Assembly: GCA_024516155.1 (NCBI GenBank) | Contig: JAJJXM010000048.1 | Span: 248,001 to 312,000 of the forward strand | Origin: Pyronema omphalodes | Lineage: Eukaryota; Ascomycota; Pezizomycetes; Pezizales; Pyronemataceae | DNA: 64,000 bases | Direction of reading: 5' to 3' | In this document: piece by piece, positions 1 to 12,130 of the stretch | How the letters are laid out: each line of letters starts with the position of its first letter | Position numbering within the stretch: the first letter of the stretch is position 1 | Made by a program: the position numbers and the translations under genes | The notes under the pieces: generated by a model | Database searches by the model: none | What the model was told of the DNA's origin: nothing | What the model saw: only the letters and a program-made list of their open reading frames with translations

Positions 1-1754
1 AACGCGAAAACCCGATCTTGAAATGCCTACACTTTTCGGCAATTACGATTTCAGTTCTTCAAGGCCAGACCACCAATTGCTGCCTGCCGACGATGGTCAG
101 ACAAGTAATCCCATGCGCGTCCTACCACCTCAGTTCGGCTCAAGCGAGAAAGTAAGCAAGCGAACGAGTTGAAATCGTGGTAATGTTGCATTTATTCTAC
201 TCCATGTAAGAGTGGTACCTTTCGCGACCGTCTTGGTATCAACTTCGGCCGAAGTGGTAGGCTGCGTATGGCGGTACAACACGAATGTACCTGCATTAGT
301 TGGTCTGCCCATCTCGAACTTTAGAGCTTCAAAGCTTACGAAGCGATTTGTTCGGTTCCACAATTTAATGACTCGCTCAGAGCATAAAAGAGTTGCGTTG
401 TGTGTCGCATTCCCCGCAAATATCGATCCGCTTCCCAGAGATTTGCGTACCTAGGGCTTAACTCTTGTCCGACCAAGAAAAGGAAAGAGATGCTGAATAC
501 CTAATACGATCAGTGGCAGTTGGACCTGGGGCTGTGTATCGCGTACCTGCATTAGATCATCCGTTCTCGAATTAGGTGGTGGAATTCAGCGGATTTAGCC
601 CTTTAGAGCTTACTGAACATCAACGGGATAGCCGTTTAATGCCTCTGTGTATTTTTCCTCTCTGTTGCGTCGCTTATTCCTCCATTTGCATTGCATTCCC
701 CGCAATTCCGTTAAAGAGTTAGCAAGACGGAAGTCGCAGGGACCCTTCGGATCAAATGAGATTATCGGTGTTTTGCCAATCTCCTCCGCGCCAAAAATAG
801 AAGCAAGCTTAGGTACGGCCGGCCGTGCATCCGGATGAACTCCCAGAAGCTCCAGAAGTTTCTGGGACCTTGAGGAGGATTGGGGCTGCTTCGAGGTCTA
901 ACAAAGCTATTCAAATCCAGGAGAATGGGAAATAGATTGTTTCGTTCTTTTCCGGTATGGCGGGCGCGGTGGTCATTCTTGATCACTCGATAACACTCAA
1001 CATCTTGATGCTGAGATCACAACCAAGTCGAAGCAGTGAAATTTCTCTTGTGAAAATCTTTTAGTGCAATGTAGCAAAAACCCGTTAGCATTTCAACAAC
1101 ATGACTCACACGAACCTTAAAACGAAAGCTTACACTTTATAGCTGCATTTGGATACCCGTACTCACGCGTTTTCTGCACGTATCCGGAGGTGTACAGGAT
1201 GGCCGTACGTTGTTGGTGCTCCTAAGCCGGTAGATGAAATAATTTCAGTGTTAGATCGAGATGAAACGGTTGGTGTAACGAAATGGAAACATAGGTGGGT
1301 GGTGTTACTTTGTAAAATTTGAGGAGAAAGAAAAGATGGAGTATGGTGGAGAATGAGGTAATAACGAAACAAGGTCCTCTTGTGGGCAGGCTTAGAACTC
1401 GATGCCGAGTAGGTGCTCCTAGTCTCTACTTCACCGGCAACAGAGCATCTGGATGTAGTGGTCACGAGCGGACAATCGACGAGGCTAATGAGACATTCAA
1501 ACAACTTCAAGTCCGATTATTATAAAATCCTACAACGCCCTTGAGTACTCCACAAGAAACCTTAACTAATGGATATATATACAGATTCCCACACGATTCA
1601 TTTCAACAGCAGCATTATCCGCATCATAGATTCCTCCGCCGTTCGTTTTCCGAGCCCGAGCCAAATTTTCTCGCCCTCCTATCATCCATGTAGTTTTCAC
1701 TCCTTGACATACTTCTTGACATAGGCACTTCATACGTCTCCTAGAAAATTGGTC
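1..1754. other. Spacer, no supported gene
   Basis: Open frames here are short (at most about 115 codons), overlap on both strands and show no family resemblance. The first 720 bases hold a weak diverged direct repeat (about 287-440 versus 544-720; see findings). Nothing else stands out. Confidence 0.5.
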
Positions 1755-2291
1755 TCAATCATCTTTGTCTTCTGTAAGTCTAATATCGGGGACCTGGTCT
1801 GCGTTTACACTCTTCAGTTTTCCAGGCGACTCAGACTTAGAAACCTCTGGTTTGATCGGCTCCAGCTTCTTCTCCTCGGAGATCACCCTCATTGTATCCT
1901 CCTCAGAGAACCTTGGATTGTCTAAAAACCCCATTTCAATAAATGCGTCTACTAGATTCGACTCGATGGAGTTTATATCAGAGGATTTATCTGATGCATC
2001 CTCAGAAATCCGCAGCTTCTCAACTTTGTGAATCTTTTCATCATTACTTCCATCGGTTCGTGCCGGGTCATCCACTTTCTTCTCAGCACAGCTGTGCTGA
2101 CTAACAGCTCCGCAGGGATCAATACCCTCACAAGGACCAGCCCCAACCGTGATTCTCTCCCCAGCATTACGTACCCCCTCAACTTCCAACTCCTCTCCCT
2201 GGCCTTCATTACTCTCACTTACCTCCTCGACTTCCCTCCACTGCCTTTCCCACCACTCCCTATCCTCCCCAGCAGCCAAATCGGGCGGATA
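1755..2291 (-). other. Open frame continuing after the TRAPPC13 stop
   Basis: After the TAG of the TRAPPC13-like gene (2294-2292) the same frame stays open for 178 codons to a TGA at 1755-1757. The translation is acidic and Glu/Ser/Lys-rich, with no domain I recognise, and there is no ATG near its beginning. It could be a C-terminal extension reached by an alternative 60-nt intron (donor GTGGCT at 2300, acceptor ending CAG at 2241, phase 0) or by stop readthrough. It could also be a remnant of a longer gene, or chance. The weak donor and the absence of a CTRAY branch point argue against routine splicing. The frame itself is a direct observation; its expression is inference. Confidence 0.35.
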
Positions 2292-3531
2292 CTAAGCCAC
2301 CAGTTTCTGTGATGGAAGCTGCAATTTTCCCGTCTTTAAAAACCCCTTGTCACCACAACTCGTCCTCCATTCAATTGCCAACTGCCCTATCGTATCCTCT
2401 CCCGGAGTTACCATCTTCTCTTCCGACCCTTCTGCCTGAGGCTCCACATCCGGAGGTTCTAACACAAAGCACACCTGATATGAATCCCCCCTTCTAAGGA
2501 GTGGTGGGTCGTTCTCCTCCCAATTTAAGCCTCTCGCCTTCCATCGTGTCTTCATAGCGACTTTGTGTAATGCCACCGGAGTCTCCCCTAGGTTCTCTAG
2601 CTGCGCCTCGAGAACCGCATGGTTATTGGGTAATGGCGTAGCTTTGGTCCGGACCATGATGCATTGTGTGGCTGCAAACTGGTAAAGTTTCTTGAAAGTC
2701 CTAAGACGGGGGTCAGGGGTTAGCCCATCGCCAGAAGTAGGTGTACCAGGTGGTGAAGTAGGTAGATGGCGGTTGTAATCGAGGTAGGAGACCATGACGG
2801 CTAACACGTGTGCCCCCTCTTCCTTAAGGTCATAGGTAGCAATGCGTTGCAGGTTGCCGCCGGGTTGCAGAGTCTCGCCCATATCCTCCCCTTCTGGAAT
2901 GTCGGGAGATCCGCCGAGTTTTAGGGGGATGATGGATTGTGAGGGTGTTTGCATTTGGGCAGTGATTTTGACATTGTTGACGGCGAGGGGGGATTCGTTG
3001 TTAGCGGAAAGACAACAGCTGAAGGTTTCGCCGATGAAGACTGAGGTGAAGGCCGGTGGAAGTGTGAGCTATTGCAAGGTCAGCAACGGGTTCTACAAAT
3101 GACGTCGACTACTTCCAACGATATAATGCCCTATCGTAGCTCCTGGCTAGCTAGCTATCAGGGTAGGAGTGGGAAGGCGACGCGGGGAGGGGTAATTACG
3201 AGAGGGGTTAGTTGTAGGTTCGACTGATCATCCGTAGCGTGTGAATACCTCGCCGCAGCCTGAAGTTCAGGACTCCTCACGGCAAGGGTGTCGATAGGGA
3301 TAGTATGTTGTTCCGTAAGTGAAGGTCTCGAGAGCCTGATCAATTACTCCTCATTAGCCAATTCCATGAAATGAAGGCGGTAAAGGCCAAATATTCAGCG
3401 AACGTGCACAAGACATAGCCACGTTCGGAAATGGTTCAGGAAATAAGAACATCATAGCTACGGTACCTTAGGACTTTAAGGGAGATTAGATGAGGTTCCT
3501 TGACCTCGGATATTGCGCGCTCTCGAGGCAT
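2292..3531 (-). CDS. TRAPPC13 homologue (DUF974), TRAPP complex subunit
   Basis: Three exons: 3531-3467, 3335-3200 and 3068-2292, giving 325 residues. Exon 1 starts at ATG 3531. The first junction joins LKVLR to LSRPSL across a split AG|G codon (donor GTACCG, acceptor GATCAG). The second joins LTPL to LTLPPAF in phase 0 (donor GTAATT, acceptor CAATAG). The resulting block 'LTLPPAF...FIGETFSC..ANNES' followed by 'LYQFAATQC..VRTK', 'LEAQLENLGETPV' and a final 'IEWRTS.GDKGFL.TGKL' is the conserved pattern of TRAPPC13. Known members belong to TRAPP, which acts in Golgi traffic and autophagy; the length fits fungal members. The gene diverges from the SET-domain gene. The oddity is the open frame that continues after the stop. 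Confidence 0.9.
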
Positions 3532-3972
3532 TGCGGCGGTGTGATGAGAAGACGAGTGAAGAATTGAGAAAGGCGGCGTATAGAATCGCTGTGTCGTCGC
3601 GATGTGGAGCTCGCAGTCATAAGCTGAAGCCGCGTCGAAGCTGTAAGTCGGAGCTGTGGAAGCTGCCGAAGCTGTGTCCGAGCTTTCGTGAGCTGAGCAG
3701 CGCAGAAAGCTAGGCCGCCGCCGGCTTGCCAGGATAGCGCGTCTTGCCAAGATTCACTAAGGTCGCACACGCTCACGCTCACGCGCAACTTCCCCACGTC
3801 GCGTCGCACCTGTAAAACCCCGCCAAATCCCTGCGTTCCTGGCGATCACGAGAATCTCATATATTACGAACGTTACACGATGATACCGTTACAGCAATCC
3901 TCATCACTCGCTTTGGTGCTCGACACTCCACGTGGTTTGTTGCCTTATTTCATTTCAGCACAATTGTTCTAG

Positions 3973-4669
3973 TGCTCTTGCTGTCACGTCCCTCTTCTGT
4001 CTCCCATTGATTCATCTGAACTATCTCTGCTTCTCAAATGCCAACATTCATCTGTCCTAGGCCGCGGCATCTTCGCAACTCGACCTATCCCTGCCGGCTC
4101 CGTAATTGATACCGCTCCCGTTATCATCCTTCCTCTCTCCGATTTTGACAACCACATCCAGCACACGACACTACTACACTACTCCTAGTATCACCCATCA
4201 TGGCAGTACGCCGCCTCTGCGCTAACCATTTCACAGTAACTGGCCTATCCCCTGTAGCGATGAAAAGAAGCCTTCGACCTCCGAAACCCTGTTCGATACC
4301 CTACCTCAAACAGCACCAGATACTCCACCGGATACCCCATCAAATACATCATTGAACTCACCAACTTTCCCAACGGATGACAGCACAGCGATTTCCTCAT
4401 CAAAAACACTTCCAAAAACAACTCTTACACAGGCCATTGTTCTGGGGCTGGGGAGTATGTTCAACCACAGCGTTATTAAGCAAAATGTTGGGTGGAAACG
4501 AAATTTAGAGGCTCAGACGATTACATATACTGCGTTACGAGATATCAGGGAGGGAGAAGAATTATTGATTTCTTATGGGGCGCATCTGACTTTTGAGGAT
4601 GTGGATGCGCCGAGGGAAGAGGTTGTCACGGAAGAGGAGTGGTTGGGATCTTTTGAGCTGGATGGATAG
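3973..4669 (+). CDS. Small SET-domain protein, putative lysine methyltransferase (5' end unresolved)
   Basis: Two exons are clear: up to 4187, and 4237-4669. The donor GTATCA and the acceptor TTTCACAG split a Tyr codon, rebuilding 'HYSYNWP'. The N-terminal SET half contains 'LGRGIFATRPIPAGSVI'. The C-terminal half contains 'GLGSMFNHS..QNVGWKRN' and 'DIREGEELLISYG', the NH-S and GEEL-ISYG motifs of the cofactor-binding knot. A Ser/Thr/Pro-rich insert separates them. An in-frame TAG at 3970-3972 with no ATG before the SET motif means the true start lies in an upstream exon. ATG 3880 is in the same frame and could be joined by a 60-nt intron (donor GTGCTC, acceptor TTCTAG), but this is weak. Substrate unknown. 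Confidence 0.8.
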
Positions 4670-6132
4670 GGAGAAGGAGGATGTAGAATTTTGGAAAAGT
4701 TTCGGAGGGGGGGGGGGGGGGGGGGTTGAGTCTGTAGATTATTGTATGGAGAATTTAGATTCCTATCTAAACACAATTATGTACAACTAATTTATTCTAA
4801 CGCTTCTTCTCCTATTCTTTTCACTTTAGCTGCATTGAGATCGTTTCATTCAGCTCTATTAAAGAATGCCCACCATAATTCAATATCTCGAAGATCTCCC
4901 ACTTCCGCTAGAATGTTTCCTCGATATTTAACGGCACTTGCCAGCCCATGATCCACCCGAGTCAACTTCAACAACTCCTAATCAATTGCCTCAATTATAA
5001 ATGTGTTAGAATTGTGCAACTAGCCTCTATCAGATAATTTTAATCATAGTAGAATTATCACCAATATACTAACGAAGTGCTAGGAGTTATGCTCACCCAG
5101 GATTTTGTCTACGCTGCAAAGAGTTTTTACGTAACTTGAGCAAAAGAATCCATTATTTAATTATGAAAACTATAAGATATCATCTACAATTTATTACCAG
5201 ATCATCAGATGGATAAAAAAGTCCAGTGACCATCCGCGTAGGCTCCATAAAGGCTATCGTAAGATTCAACGACGCCGCAAGTTTTTATTCGAGCCTCGCT
5301 TGAAGATCTATCGAGGTCGTCAAAAATTCATCGACGGCTCATCGAGGTTCACATCGGGCCATTGAAAGTAAGCAACAAAAAAAACGGTTCCCGAAGCCCA
5401 CTAGCTAAGCTTAAATATGCTCGACAAGCTTGGCAAGGGTTTAAACTTTACCGGTCGAGATTTCAATTTTGCTGAAGTGGGTTCATGGAAAATAATTTTG
5501 ATGAGAAGTATTGTATCATGAAATTTCCATATTCTTAGAGGTCAGACAGCATGCACATTGTGAATTTTATTAAAAATTTGTTTATGGAACCTTTTCATAG
5601 AATTTATGCATAATTATGAGCTTGAGAACCTTTCCTGAATAGCATTTTCTATATCTCGAGTACGTAGGTATGTTCTTCATGGGATACGATGTATTGCTCT
5701 ATGAGTATGCATGACTTCCACAAATCTATGATAGATTGGTCGACATAAGAGAGTGATTTTTATGCAATTAACGTGAGTTCGGCGGAAGCTAATGGTTATA
5801 CAATGAACAACACGGCTAGACAGAGAAGAGAAGAAAGGAAGCTTTTAAAATAATGTTTTCGGTGGTATTTATATTAACTTGCCAGTCACAAAACAGCTGG
5901 TTAACAGGATATGCTATCTTTCGATTACCCAATATCGAGTGATATTTACTGATGACAGCCGTTAAATTTCACGGGTCTGAAGTGTTAATCACAAAAATCA
6001 AAACTTCGCCGCTCCAGCATAATCAAATATCATTAATTTCTGCATCCAACCCTTAGAACTTCTCCATTATCCCCACTGTCCTGACCCCTAACATCTCCCC
6101 ACAATTCTGACTATCATAACCCTGTCCCACAT
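4670..6132. other. AT-rich spacer with poly-G tract
   Basis: No supported gene. A run of 19 G lies at 4707-4725, just after the SET stop. From about 4980 to 6000 the DNA becomes AT-rich, with many stops in all frames. Confidence 0.5.
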
Positions 6133-6535
6133 TTAACACCTACGGCTATTTCCCTCACAGTTACCCCAATCTCTGGATCTAGAATATCTCCCATCATTTC
6201 CCCTATACCAAGTGGAACTATTCTCATTATCAGCATCATTCTCATCACCCGAATCCTGACGAAAGAATAACATACCCTTGCCACTGCGTAGAACACTGCA
6301 TCCCATACCACTGATTACTAGAGTACCACCCCTGGTCTCCACATCTCAAACATGATCTCGCACTAACTCTACGGGAGCTGCGGCATCTCCAGCCGCGGTT
6401 TCTGTCGCCTTGAGGCTCAGGATCGGCGATGGGAAGGGCCTCCGGGTTGGCTAAAGCGAGAGGCTCGGCTTCAGCTACGGGGGATGCGAGGGAGAGAGAG
6501 ATCATAAGAGTGAGGAGAATGGGAGTAAGCTGCAT
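6133..6535 (-). CDS. Small secreted cysteine-rich protein (effector-like)
   Basis: Two exons are proposed: 6535-6276 and 6178-6133, 101 residues. The start ATG 6535 opens a hydrophobic signal sequence (MQLTPILLTLMISLSLA), then a Glu/Pro/Ala-rich propeptide-like segment to about residue 43. The intron has a strong donor GTATGT, an internal GCTGATAA branch-like site and acceptor TTCTAG. With this splice the mature part has exactly six cysteines in about 55 residues and ends on Cys. An earlier acceptor (TATAG) would give another tail and fewer paired cysteines, and reading through gives a 96-residue product. Small secreted six-cysteine proteins are common among fungal effectors and antimicrobial peptides, but I do not recognise a family, so function is unknown. 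Confidence 0.6.
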
Positions 6536-9014
6536 TGTGAAGAAGCTGTTGAGTGGTTGATTGTGTTGTTGGTTGTTGGCTGTGGTTATGAATTGGAGGT
6601 TGTTGGCGAGGATGAGGATTGAGGATGAGAGGAATGGAGGGGATTTATAGGAATTTGGGAAACTCTTTGAGGAGGCTTTTCATGAGGAGGATATTCTAGG
6701 CTCTATGCCTCACGCCAGAAGAAACAAATATCTCTGAAGAAGGCTGGCTTTCACTCTTTCCTGCCTTGACCACTGATCTTTCTGCATTCCCATATTCTAG
6801 TCATCACGTTCAATATTTAGTTCCCGAAACGGTATGTTTAGATACATCAAGCCCCAAATTTCTTGGAAGCACCTACCATGCATAAGCCATTCTTGGTCCA
6901 GTTCAGCCGCACCTAAACGACCATTCTCAGGTCCCAAAACTCGCCATTGGCCCCCAAAAAACCAGCCGAATTTCCTTGCGCCAATTTTAGGTTCGTAGCA
7001 ACATTTCGAACATCTGATTGTGAATCATACATATCACTCCTTAAGGCGGCGAAAACATCTGCGGTCATGCTTTGAGAATCCTACAAATTTAAGGGTATTG
7101 GATGGAATTTACCGTTCCAATTTGCTGGAAGTGGTACAAGATCTCTGTGGCGGGGAATTTGATGTTTTAACTGGCTTGCGGGACGAACTTAAGTCGGTTT
7201 GCTGCATACATTCTCGCTGGATATGGCGGTTGGAGACGCATATAGACCCAGGTTTGAGTCAGCAATACGGGAATGGAGAGTTGTTTTGACAATCCTCGCC
7301 GGAAAACATATCTTACAACTATGTATTCGCAAACTCAATTAAGACAGATAACGTCAGGATTTATTGGGAATAAGCTGAAATCCATAAGGCGATACGAAGT
7401 CTATGCGTAGCGAGCTGAATGTAGGGAATACCCCACAAAACCGTTGGCTGATAGCTACGAATAAGCCTTAGGCGAGATTATTCCATCCAGAATTGAACTT
7501 CGGTTAACCAGTAACCCTTCGAGTTCACCAGTTCAGTAGGTGAGCCATCAGATTACCAGTGGAAAGTCGAAGCTAGTTACCGACATCAAGTCAAGCATTT
7601 TCAACTGAGACTATATTTCCCGCATCTGCAAAATCATGCGGATCTCGTTGCATAGGAAAAAAGAAAATAAAGAGTATCTAGAGGGGGTGGGAGGGTACGT
7701 ATCCCACCAAGTGGCAACAGGACTTAGGTACATCCATACTGATTTTCAGCTTCTTAGCTCTCTGTGATGAAAATAGCTTGATAAGTCATCCCTTTTCTCG
7801 TCTCCGTTGTCTCATTAATCGTATTATAAAGCTCACTAATCACGTACGTGGTTGATTGAGTAATATAGGACGAAGATTAGAATGTGATTAATAAATATCA
7901 ATGCCAGGGTATTGACTTGTCGATGTATCACGACATATCGGCAGGCCGTCTCTGCGAAGTTCGGGCCGACTATTTCTCCGGATGAGCAAGACAACGGATC
8001 CACACTTACTGGGCCGGACAGCATTTAGCCCTACATATTATTTAGCTATGCAAGGAAGCAGCCCGATATTTGCCAAGCGAAGTCTACTCTAAACCAACAT
8101 TGGTTGAACTATGACACATTGGAATGAAGCACGATGGGAGCTCCGTGAACAGCTTCTGGGACATAAGTATCATGAGTTGTGATGAGTTGTCACATGCATT
8201 GAGGGGTCCACGCGCGAGAATAACCGATTACATATGACGTCCAGCTGTTGATGTGTACTTCTAGTAGGCGGGTTTACACCGGATGAGGATTTCTGGTGGA
8301 TAACTACAAGCTCGATGTATACACGAGTGATACGGCAGGGCACATGAACGATGGTTCATCTACAAACAAACCCATCTCGTGTCTTGTCGCGGAAGTACAT
8401 CATCTGTTCATGGATACATGGCGTAGTACAAGGCAGCAAAGCGATCAAACGCTGATAAATAGCCGGAAATCCATGGGCTAGGTGGAGTATTATGTTTCCG
8501 AGAAGACATCAGGGTGATTTGTCTGAAGGTGGCTTCATGCCTGAGACTACAGGAACCCCTGTACATACTCTTCTGGGTAGCCATATGCTGGTTGGCGGAA
8601 ATCTTTCGTTACCTAGGCTTCGTTATGATTCGCTTCGCCACTCCCACCACATGGGGCGCTCTTCGGACAGCCGTCAGAGTCGAAGTTATGGAGTCGCGGT
8701 TCCTTAGATTAGCCACGTAGCAGACATGCGCACAGACTTAATCACAGCCGTAACCGATAGCAAGCAACGACAGTGAAAGTAAAGTAAAAGATGTTTATTT
8801 CCATCACTTCTGTAAAAACTGCCTTCAAAAAAAAACATCGCATCTACGCCTCGCCTCCAAAACGCCTAATCAAAAATAGCGCACCAAGATATATTGTAAG
8901 AGAACCGCAGAAAGGGTGAAAGAGCAATAATTGCTGAAAACCAGCATAGAGTGTTGTGTAGTGTAGTGTTGTGTGAGGTGGGTAAAGTAAAGTAGTTGTT
9001 CAAGTCGATCGGGG
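6536..9014. other. Spacer with a tRNA-like relic
   Basis: No supported protein gene. Frames at 7020-7289 and 8296-8720 resemble nothing I know. A degenerate pol III-like segment lies near 7485-7565 on the minus strand (separate entry). 7640-8050 and 8740-9000 are A/T-rich non-coding sequence. Confidence 0.45.
7485..7565 (-). other. tRNA-like relic (possible tRNA pseudogene or SINE head)
   Basis: Read on the minus strand, there is an A-box-like TGGCTCACCT, and about 40 nt further on a B-box-like core GTTCAATTC within a T-arm of imperfect pairing. Spacing fits a tRNA, but I could not fold a clean acceptor stem or a 7-nt anticodon loop, so a working tRNA is unlikely. Confidence 0.2.
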
Positions 9015-9585
9015 CTACTTTTTCCCCGCTGCTGCTGCTTCCGCTTTCTTTTTCTCTTCGGCTGTAACAAGTAGACGTATGGTTAGTCATTCAAGTTCCA
9101 TCAATGAAATACATACGACAGTGAAGTGAGGGTAGGCGAGTTGGGCTGTGGGTGTGGGTGTGGATGGGTGTAGGTGTAGGTGTAGTAGGTTTGGGTAGGC
9201 GATTATTCGCGGTTTCCTCGCGAGGTCAGCCAGAGCCAGTTATGTATATCAACCATAGCTAGCTTGTGCTCTTATCGTGGAGGTGGTAGGTTGTAAGTGA
9301 GGATTACCTCTCTGTTGCTTCTCACGCATGATGGCAGCGACGGTATCTTTGTCACGCAACATCTCGGCACCGGATTTCTAGAGATACAATCAGTAAAAGC
9401 TTGTAGGGAATTGAGGATAGGAGTGATAGTGGATCCGTACAGTGTTCTTGGTGGCCTTTCCGGCCTGAGCCTTCTGAGCCTTTGCGCGATCGCGTTCTCT
9501 CTGCGAAGCCGGAGCGTTGGTATGAGCGAATTCGGAGACTGGAGGGACATGAGGTATCTTGACGCACCTGGTTTCCACGGGTCAT
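9015..9585 (-). CDS. SERF/4F5-family small basic protein
   Basis: Four exons: 9585-9568, 9500-9441, 9377-9308 and 9061-9015, giving 64 residues. Exon 1 encodes only MTRGNQ. It joins to RERDRAKAQKAQAGK, then KSGAEMLRDKDTVAAIMREKQ, then a Lys/Ala/Glu tail ending AAAAGKK. All junctions use GT-AG (donors GTGCGT, GTACGG, GTAATC; acceptors GCAG, CTAG, ACAG), and frame is kept throughout. The N-terminal 'RGNQRE.DR.KAQ' is the signature of the 4F5/SERF family. SERF proteins are small, charged, largely disordered and known to promote amyloid formation; nucleic-acid binding has also been reported. The exon split after the sixth codon makes this gene easy to miss. Confidence 0.9.
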
Positions 9586-10308
9586 GGCTATAGATGTTTG
9601 TTGTGCTGAACTTTGGTATTGGGACGCGAAAAGGAGAGTGGATATCGAGCTGAATTACAATACAGAGGAGAGAGAAGAGAAGAAGTAAGTGTGGTGGACG
9701 ACGGTAGAGCCGTAGCTCAAGTGCGGGCAAACTATTTCGGGCCTAGCGCTAACACAGGGATCGTACAAAAGTAAGGCAGATCTGTGAATCCAGATCATTC
9801 TACAATGAGGGGTCGGCAGGCAACAAGAATATGAATCGGAATCAAAGAACTTCAGGCATGGATGGGTGGCCTGAATTTTATATTGTTTGCCCTTTAATTT
9901 GCGTTAAAAACATTATAGACACATGAACAAAAGTTAGGGCAGTAAAATTGGACATTTTCACACGTAAAATCACTCGGTATTTGGGTTGGACCCGGCGGGA
10001 TGAGTATTGCACCCATACTGAAGGCTGTGCAAAATTCTGCTTCTATATAATACCAGACTCAATGACTCCTGAAATATAGTGACACACCTCCATTCATTCT
10101 CTGTGGGCTGGCCTCAAATAACTTTCTTTTCAATTCGAACCTTTGTATTCAATTCCGTTTCGTTTCTCTTTTCCTTTCCTACATCTATTCAACCGCGGCC
10201 GGCCGTTCCATTTCCAACAAACATCTAAACGAACAACTTTATACAACGTCTCATTCACAACGAATAAAGAACTACCAGAAATAGGAACTTCGATTCTCGA
10301 ATATCAAG
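9586..10308. other. Divergent intergenic region
   Basis: Promoter-length spacer between the SERF gene and the membrane protein gene. The last 200 bases are pyrimidine-rich on the plus strand, as is common just upstream of fungal start sites. No other gene seen. Confidence 0.4.
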
Positions 10309-11322
10309 ATGTCTATCGCTGCAAATACTGATCTAGAGAAACAACCCGGCAGCGAGCCTCGACCGATCCCCCATGGTTTTTGGCTTCTCAATCTCCTTCG
10401 TGTTTGCAGTGTTATCTCCTTGGTTTCAGGCTTCGTAGCCTCATGGGCAACTCTCGTCAGGAGTTTCGGCGCGAATAAGGTACCTGCTCCCTCCTTATGT
10501 ATGCAAGATAAATCTCTCTGACCTCTGACGCCTGCAGTTTTTCTTCTTTGATGCCGCTGGACACATACTTTTATCATCCCTTTTCGCCTTCCTAATATTA
10601 ACACAATGCTCCATCTTCCCCAGCTACTTCAAGACCAACTGGCCAGTCTTTGCTCGGGATGCATCACTCGTCTGGCAGGGTCTAGCCGAGATTGGTGTCG
10701 GCATCTCATTGCTAGCAAATTTGAATGAAGAGGTTGCCTCAAAGGAAATTTTGGGGAATAACTTCAACACTCTAATTATTGCTTCCGGAGCTTGTATTTG
10801 TCTTTTTGGATTGTTGACTTTGGCTGCTGTAAGTTCCCAATTCATTCGTCCTTCTTTACGTTTGTTAGTTGGGGGAGAAATTAGAGGGCTGATTATTGGG
10901 CATAGTCATTCATCTTCAGCGACTCATCCGCCACAGCTCGAATGGCCCGTTCAATCGATAATTACCGAAAAATTCTAAGAGAACACAAGAAGGGGAAGCA
11001 GAGAGCGATGGAAAATTCTTGGGCACGGGATGGGAGAACACCATCGATCCGGTCATCGATTGGGACACCAGCGATGCCTGCGCGAACCTACAGCGGTGGT
11101 AGGGGCGGAAGTCGTGGTTCTGATACCTCTTCGGTTTATAGTATCGGGAACCCACATCTAAATTACCAGAATCCAGCTGTTACCCCGCCCCCTGCGACGC
11201 ACGCAAAGCCCTATCAGAATACAAGAGTTATTCCGACGCCTCCTCGCCAACCGTACCCGAACCCATATCGGGAGGATAGTCCCCGGCGTGGTTCTCCTGG
11301 GAGAATTGGTGAGGTTGTTTAA
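10309..11322 (+). CDS. Fungal four-helix membrane protein (DUF7598-like)
   Basis: Three exons: 10309-10479, 10538-10828 and 10906-11322; 292 residues. The introns have GTACCT...CTGCAG and GTAAGT...GGCATAG; the second has a CTGATT branch-like site. The last acceptor was chosen because it alone keeps frame into 'ARMARSIDNYRKILREHKKGKQ'. The product has about four membrane spans: a span beginning 'FWLLNLLRV', 'AAGHILLSSLFAFLIL', a span before 'LANLNEE.AS', and 'TLIIASGACICLFGLLTLAA'. A basic, Ser/Pro/Arg-rich tail of about 130 residues follows. Order and motifs such as 'NWPVFA' and 'LANLNEE' resemble the conserved fungal membrane family annotated as DUF7598. Biochemical role is unknown. Confidence 0.75.
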
Positions 11323-12130
11323 CGCAATGAATGCGCGAGGTCGTGTACATGATGAGAGAAATTCGGGTGTTTGTACAGACGATGATGGGCATTTCCCGCT
11401 ACGCGTGTTTCTGGCGGATAATTAAGGTGGGAGATAGTGTGGGGCGTCATTCACTCCTCCTTTCTATCAGAGGCCACGGAGATTTGTTTCTTTTTCTCGT
11501 TGATTCTGCCGATGTGGTCAGCATTGGCTCAATGATTGTAGAGTAGCATTGTACTGTTTTATCAAAGTTCATTACGAGTCAAAGCTTTTCGACTATGTTT
11601 GTGACATCACGAAAAAAAATGTAATAAGTAAAAAGAAATGTTTCTCTCGCTCGAGGTAACGACCGCGGGAGCTGCCTCCAAAGTTCGGTACCAGATACTG
11701 AGAGTTTCTCAATTCCCGTAGGAAAGGCGAATTGTAATCTTGGCTTAAAAAAAAACTTTTTGACTTCCTGAACGATGGAGAACACGTCCAGAAAGCTTCG
11801 AAAGTGCCATGTGGTATGCAAATATGTAGATAATGCTGAAAAAAGAACGGGAGATGAGTGTAATGGTTGATTCTTTATTGTTTCTAAGTACATTTGTCGA
11901 TCGAAGAGTTTTCCGTGTGTCGGTGTTGAAATTATTCGTTTCCCAGGTGGAAGTTCGAATGCGATGAGGGGAAGAAAACTTTGCGCGAGTCGGCTGGTTT
12001 TAAGTGCAGAGGCTTGGCGATGAAGTTCGCCGATACCGATAGCTGTCAGTAGCGTGACGGCGGCGGCGCGTTGCTAGTCTCCACCGTCGCGTCACCCAGC
12101 TCGGAGCCCGAAATCTGTTGGACGAAGACA
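11323..12130. other. Spacer
   Basis: No supported gene; short frames only, on both strands (the longest is 11579-11893 minus, 104 codons without family resemblance). Confidence 0.5.

Noticed and set aside
9352..9585. Unspliced 77-codon frame over the SERF gene
   Set aside because: Reads into intron 1; the four-exon model restores the family motif.
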